DNA of 8,971 nucleotides from Gemmatimonadota bacterium. Its GTDB lineage: Bacteria > JAAXHH01. Made by a program: the position numbers and the translations under genes. Shown here one piece after another: positions 6,278 through 8,971 of the stretch (its first letter is position 1; each line of letters starts with the position of its first letter). The notes beneath the pieces were generated by a model. That model was not told the DNA's origin. It searched no databases and was given only the letters and a program-made list of their open reading frames with translations. The stretch spans positions 1 through 8,971 of the forward strand of contig JAPOOT010000495.1 in NCBI GenBank assembly GCA_026713285.1. Reading direction: 5' to 3'.

Positions 6278-6307
6278 TTGACATCGCATGGGGGTTTTTG
6301 GTTGTAT
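6278..6307 (+). promoter_or_regulatory. Candidate promoter for the frame starting at 6422
   Basis: A perfect TTGACA (6278-6283) is followed after 18 bases by TTGTAT (6302-6307), a fair -10. It points toward the gene remnant at 6422 and lies in the divergent gap between that gene and the secreted repeat protein. Confidence 0.35.
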
Positions 6308-6421
6308 GGTCGACGGCTGTCCGGACAAAGAAACTCCTGCCTTTCGATTACTAACAACTGGTTTGAGAAAACACGAGTTGGGTATGAATGTGGAAATGCG
6401 GGTTGTTTAAAAGGAGAGAAC

Positions 6422-6757
6422 GTGACAGTGCGGCCTAACCTCTGCATCATGGTGGCCGTCCTGCTGATCCAGGCCGCGGAAATGCCATCCGGACGGGCCA
6501 CCGAGCAGGAATACTCCACCTGGGGCTTACCGCGTCGCTATCCTTTGTGGGAGGCGACGAGACGGCACTGTCCTGGGTGGCCTCCGGGGAGACCAGGACC
6601 AGTAGGCCGGCGCCAGGCGGGAACGTGGACGCCCTCTTCCGGGCATCCTTAGGCCAGGTCGGACGGGGATACCCGGGAGACCGTGGATCGGATCGGCGCG
6701 GATCTGCGCTGCGCCGACGAGCTGGTGGTGAAGTTGCTCGAGGGCGACTTGGCATGA
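6422..6757 (+). pseudogene. Frameshifted small exported protein remnant
   Basis: A GTG at 6422 sits after AAAAGGAGAGAAC, a strong ribosome site. It opens a frame with a signal-peptide-like start, VTVRPNLCIMVAVLLIQAAE, then TEQEYSTWGL. At about 6530 that frame turns into arginine/proline-rich nonsense, while the next frame reads TASLSFVGGDETALSW and continues to GGNVDALFRASL. At about 6650-6660 the original frame again becomes protein-like, DTRETVDRIGADLRCADELV, and ends at TGA 6757. Two opposite frame changes are therefore needed to read one protein of about 111 residues. The same frame stays open past that stop to 6902 and still looks partly coding (GRALLVDLADDVDDSG). The antisense frame at 6527-6844 is a weaker competitor. 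No family recognised. Either a decaying gene or base-calling indels in a GC-rich stretch. Confidence 0.42.
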
Positions 6758-6952
6758 CGCGCTAGTGTTTTCGGCCAGGGCGGCGGACGCGCCCTGCTTG
6801 TGGACTTGGCCGACGACGTCGACGACAGCGGAAGGGGTCTCCACGGTCGGCCACGTTTAATCGATGAACATGAAAAGGGCGGTGTAGTCGTGCGTATCCA
6901 GTCGTAGAATGCTCAAAATCCATGTCAGGTGGATACACAATGGCACAGTTCA

Positions 6953-7201
6953 CTACCCAAACAGTTTCTTACGGACTTCGTCCTTCGGGTCACACAGAAA
7001 TGATGCCACGTCGGATACGATTCGGTTCAATGTTCCGATCCGCACTGGGCGATGGTCCGGAACCGTCACGCTGTGCTCGTTTGTTGTCGTCCTCAAAGTC
7101 ACAGTCATGTGGCTGCCCCTCGTTCTTCTTAAGCGGTAGCCGTAGTGCCGCCTCAGCAGTTGGACGACCTGTTCTCCGGACAAATCTCTGGGGAGCTTCA
7201 T
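6953..7201 (-). CDS. hicA: HicA-family mRNA interferase toxin (82 aa)
   Basis: This small toxin has the double-stranded-RNA-binding-like HicA (YcfA) fold. Relatives cleave mRNA when freed from their antitoxin. The start MKLPRDLSGEQVVQLLRRH is the family's typical first helix. It is followed by GYRLRRTRGSH, with the conserved catalytic histidine at residue 31, a strand, VTVPDHRPVRIGTLNRIV as the signature segment and a C-terminal helix. Length is normal and the frame intact. Its ATG overlaps the TGA of the upstream antitoxin gene as ATGA, so the two are translationally coupled. The C-terminus (DPKDEVRKKLFG) is as expected. It probably acts in the cytoplasm as a stability or stress module. Confidence 0.9.
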   Translation of the reverse strand: MKLPRDLSGEQVVQLLRRHYGYRLRRTRGSHMTVTLRTTTNEHSVTVPDHRPVRIGTLNRIVSDVASFLCDPKDEVRKKLFG

Positions 7202-7413
7202 ACCGCGATGGCTTCCTCGCGGACCTGGTGTAGCCTGATAACCTTGGGCGTGTCGATTTCGTCAAAATGGCATAGCACGGCCTCTCTCGCCATTTCCTTG
7301 AGTTCGTTCCAATCCTCGCCCTGCGTGAAGATGCTGTGCCCGAGTGCGCGTGCCTCATATCCGCCCTCGTCGGACTCGATCACCTCGAAGATGATTTCGC
7401 TCGGTGCTGCCAT
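7198..7413 (-). CDS. hicB: HicB-family short antitoxin (71 aa)
   Basis: This antitoxin partner of the HicA protein has a partial RNase-H-like HicB fold: IIFEVIESDEGGYEARALGH, then SIFTQGEDWNELKEMAREAV, LCHFDE and a final strand PKVIRLHQVREEAIAV. It is the short HicB form without a recognisable C-terminal helix-turn-helix or ribbon-helix-helix, so how it represses its own promoter is unclear. I chose ATG 7413 rather than 7425. The in-frame upstream ATG is itself part of ATGGAGGAATCG, whose GGAGGA is ideally spaced for the ATG at 7413. The gene precedes the toxin, the reverse of the classical hicA-hicB order but common for this short type. It is intact. Family members are often mislabelled as 2-oxoisovalerate dehydrogenase. 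Confidence 0.88.
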   Translation of the reverse strand: MAAPSEIIFEVIESDEGGYEARALGHSIFTQGEDWNELKEMAREAVLCHFDEIDTPKVIRLHQVREEAIAV

Positions 7414-7819
7414 CGATTCCTCCATTTGAGATTACGAAGTTCAAGGATCCAAGCTGTGTTGACCATCGTTTCAATCTAACAGACGTGCACCGGCCGCTTA
7501 ACTCCCGCTTATAAAACCACCCGACGATACCTATCAATGCAACTACTATAATGCCCAACACAGCAATCTTGTTGGTACGACTTGTTTTTCCAATCTCAAG
7601 CATCTCAATGGCTGTCGGAAGAGACATCCCTATCCGCTTGTGGTAATAATGCGAAGTTAAAATCAGTCCGTCAATACTCTTGATCCAAAACTTCGAGCGA
7701 GTAAAATCTGGAGAGAGAGAACCGACCCAAGGCGCTCCGAAAAGGAAACCCACATGAAACTCGTCAGGGTTGATTACGACAAACTGAATGGCAAGCAGAA
7801 ATAGGCATACAACTACCAC
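7355..7819 (-). CDS. Possible small membrane protein (uncertain extent)
   Basis: A minus-strand frame upstream of hicB contains a convincing C-terminal membrane segment, NKIAVLGIIVVALIGIVGWF, followed by the basic stop-transfer KREL. Before it lies a plausible soluble stretch SIDGLILTSHYYHKRIGMSL and then PTAIEMLEIGKTSRT. Its ends are doubtful. The first ~25 codons are antisense to the start of a plus-strand nuclease-like pseudogene, and everything after about 7490 overlaps the hicB leader and coding region out of frame. The real protein may have started at ATG 7626, or this may be the remnant of a longer gene cut by the arrival of hicBA. No ribosome site is clear at either start. Not recognised. 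Confidence 0.32.
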   Translation of the reverse strand: MVVVCLFLLAIQFVVINPDEFHVGFLFGAPWVGSLSPDFTRSKFWIKSIDGLILTSHYYHKRIGMSLPTAIEMLEIGKTSRTNKIAVLGIIVVALIGIVGWFYKRELSGRCTSVRLKRWSTQLGSLNFVISNGGIDGSTERNHLRGDRVRRGRI

Positions 7820-8198
7820 AAGTTCGCGTGGGCCCTGGTTATTTGGGATTCGACTGCATCAGATTGCCAAACGACTGGCGGAGCGCCGATTTCTTTGCCT
7901 ATCACAAAGACAGCAGAGAGATCTTGATGGTGCAACTCAAGGCGCGTAAGACGATTGACAAAAGTAGGTAGACAAAAACCTGTACATCTGCTTCCCCGAT
8001 GGCGATGTCTGGTACCTGGCCCTGCACGATAAATTGTTGCACATCGTTGGCGAGGTATCCGGCGCTCTCGAAACTTCTGACTGGTGCGACAAAGGGGTAT
8101 ATTCCTGGCCAAACGGCCCGTCCCAAAAAGTCCGTGACGCGCTCTTACCGTGTGCGCTCAAGCTCAATGCCAATTCGATGTGCGAGAGCCTGCAGTGA
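7754..8198 (+). pseudogene. Decayed PD-(D/E)XK-like nuclease-fold protein
   Basis: This gene appears only when three frames are joined. ATG 7754, behind AAAGGAAACCCAC, encodes MKLVRVDYDKLNGKQK and hits TAG at 7802. The same frame resumes AYNYHKFAWAL. After a one-base loss near 7835-7846 the next frame gives GFDCIRLPNDWRSADFFAYH, then KDSREILMVQLKARKTIDK, and hits TAG at 7969. A second one-base loss near 7963-7968 leads to the third frame, DKNLYICFPDGDVWYLALHD, and on through SWPNGPSQKVRDALL to TGA at 8198. Restored, it would be about 148 residues. The D in SADFFAYH and the QxK in MVQLKAR have the spacing of a restriction-endonuclease-like active site, so a nuclease fold is my inference. From memory, similar uncharacterised proteins are found beside mobile elements. 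One nonsense change and two deletions make a functional product unlikely. Confidence 0.72.
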
Positions 8199-8520
8199 CC
8201 AGATATGTGTGGTTTGTTTGGATATCTTTCCTGAACTTGAGATAGGCGTTCAGCGTCTTCGGACTTGCCCTCATCAAAGCCATCAACTGCCATTCTCGCA
8301 AGAACTTCACATCATCTGGATCGGCATCTGGCGGGACTTGATCAGCACCACTGAATGCCTTTGAAAAAAGTTCAGTAATCGATTCGTATTTCTGAACCTT
8401 CAGTTCTCTAAAAAGAGCAGTGGTTTCGTTTCTTCTGTCCCACAGCTTGCCCACCCAAACGCCCACCAAGCTCCCAATAAACGCTACCAATACTACGAGT
8501 ATTTTGTCATCCATTTGCAT
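8164..8520 (-). CDS. Hypothetical membrane-anchored protein, probably C-terminally truncated (118 aa)
   Basis: A single N-terminal membrane anchor (ILVVLVAFIGSLVGVWVGKL, about residues 7-26) is followed by a cytoplasmic helical region, WDRRNETTALFRELKVQKYE, with coiled-coil-like spacing. Then come REWQLMALMRASPKTLNAYL and KFRKDIQT. This layout, with an anchor, RRxE, a long helix and then an 'ASPKTLxAYxKFRK' segment, resembles small uncharacterised membrane proteins that normally continue some tens of residues further. Here the last 16 residues (after DIQT) look foreign, and the 3' end overlaps the tail of the plus-strand pseudogene by 35 bases, so the C-terminus was probably replaced at a rearrangement point near 8198-8220. 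The start is ATG 8520 or, two codons on, ATG 8514. The GGAACGGAG upstream suits either. Function unknown. Confidence 0.65.
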   Translation of the reverse strand: MQMDDKILVVLVAFIGSLVGVWVGKLWDRRNETTALFRELKVQKYESITELFSKAFSGADQVPPDADPDDVKFLREWQLMALMRASPKTLNAYLKFRKDIQTNHTYLVTAGSRTSNWH

Positions 8521-8815
8521 CTCCGTTCCTACTTCGCATAATGATCGTTATTGACACCCGTCACGCGCTGCAATCATTGATCTTCGGATGGAGTTGCTGA
8601 TGGAGATTAACAGTCAAACCGCCCGTAGCGATTCGGTCAGGTGCCTGTGACACCCTCCGACTGTATCGGCGGCCGAAGAAGCGCGGCAGAGCAGGCTCAT
8701 ATTTCCGGCGCGTGGTATGCCGGGGCGCCTGCCTCGCTTACGGACACTTTCTGCACCCGCGCCCGTATCGTTAGCCCCGGCTGCGGAGTCATTCCTCCCA
8801 ATCATGTCGTTATTG
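8521..8815. other. Intergenic stretch without a convincing gene
   Basis: Short open frames exist on both strands, for example plus 8641-8826 starting at GTG and minus 8614-8838. Neither has a good ribosome site, protein-like composition or recognisable motif. A TTGACA at 8549-8554 on the plus strand lacks a fitting -10. I see no RNA gene or repeat here. Confidence 0.5.
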
Positions 8816-8971
8816 TTACCTGGTAAGGATATCCACACACAGTACCAGTAGTACCACCGTTCCTATAAAGCTCAAATTGACCCACATAGTGAACCTTGTC
8901 ACGAGCAGATTCCGGATGTTCTCCAGGACGGTCAGCACGGTTTCCGGTGCTTGGTTCGCTTGTTCATTTTG
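8816..8971 (-). CDS. C-terminal end of a small membrane protein, running off the window
   Basis: An open minus-strand frame enters from the right edge and ends at TAA (8818-8816). Its 51 visible residues read QNEQANQAPETVLTVLENIR, then NLLVTRFTMWVNLSFIGTVV and LLVLCVDILTR. The amphipathic, polar first half and the strongly hydrophobic VNLSFIGTVVLLVLCVDIL segment near the end suggest a tail-anchored or single-span inner-membrane protein with only a few residues after the helix. No start codon with a ribosome site is visible inside the window, so the beginning lies beyond 8971. The family is not recognisable from this piece. Confidence 0.55.
   Translation of the reverse strand, partial: QNEQANQAPETVLTVLENIRNLLVTRFTMWVNLSFIGTVVLLVLCVDILTR

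Noticed and set aside
8614..8838. Two opposing short frames (minus 74 codons, plus 8641-8826 61 codons)
   Set aside because: No ribosome sites, low-complexity Ala/Gly/Arg composition in one and no motif in either. The minus frame also overlaps the end of the membrane protein entering from the right.

Overview
This window looks like a piece of a high-GC bacterial chromosome, probably from an uncultured environmental lineage. The Gfo/Idh/MocA oxidoreductase next to a large MacB/FtsX-type ABC permease, together with the overall codon use, would suit phyla such as Gemmatimonadota, Latescibacterota or Poribacteria. That placement is a guess and no marker gene in the window settles it. The tRNA is of the bacterial initiator type and the gene signals (Shine-Dalgarno sites, Rho-independent terminators, sigma70-like promoter) are bacterial.

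Left part (1-3100). A complete IS5-family insertion sequence, with 14-bp terminal inverted repeats at 1-14 and 1219-1232 and a DDE transposase at 118-1059, abuts the broken remains of a two-domain FtsX/MacB-like ABC transporter permease (1233-3073). The permease lacks its N-terminus, appears to have lost an internal stretch, and changes reading frame twice. Its stop codon lies at the junction of a perfect 20-bp tandem duplication.

Middle (3157-4410). An intact Gfo/Idh/MocA oxidoreductase gene is followed directly by an initiator tRNA-Met gene. The tRNA's -35 box overlaps the oxidoreductase stop codon. A strong terminator and then a second, bidirectional hairpin terminator follow the tRNA.

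Right part (4490-8971). Immediately beyond the tRNA lies the severed N-terminal arm-binding domain of a P4-type tyrosine recombinase, the classic scar of an integrative element at a tRNA. After it comes a patchwork of small accessory genes: mini-ORFs and a 115-residue hypothetical protein (minus strand, terminator at 5073-5107); a secreted 146-residue protein with 29-residue tandem repeats and its own strong terminator (minus); a frameshifted secreted-protein remnant (plus); a HicB-HicA toxin-antitoxin pair (minus, ATGA overlap); a decayed PD-(D/E)XK-like nuclease gene that becomes visible only when three frames are joined (plus, 7754-8198); a truncated membrane protein (minus); and the end of another small membrane protein running off the right edge (minus).

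The overall picture is a fragmented genomic-island remnant at an initiator tRNA. The oxidoreductase, tRNA, transposase and HicBA pair are intact, and much of the rest is eroding. Several of the frameshifts could alternatively be single-base assembly errors, so raw-read checks matter.
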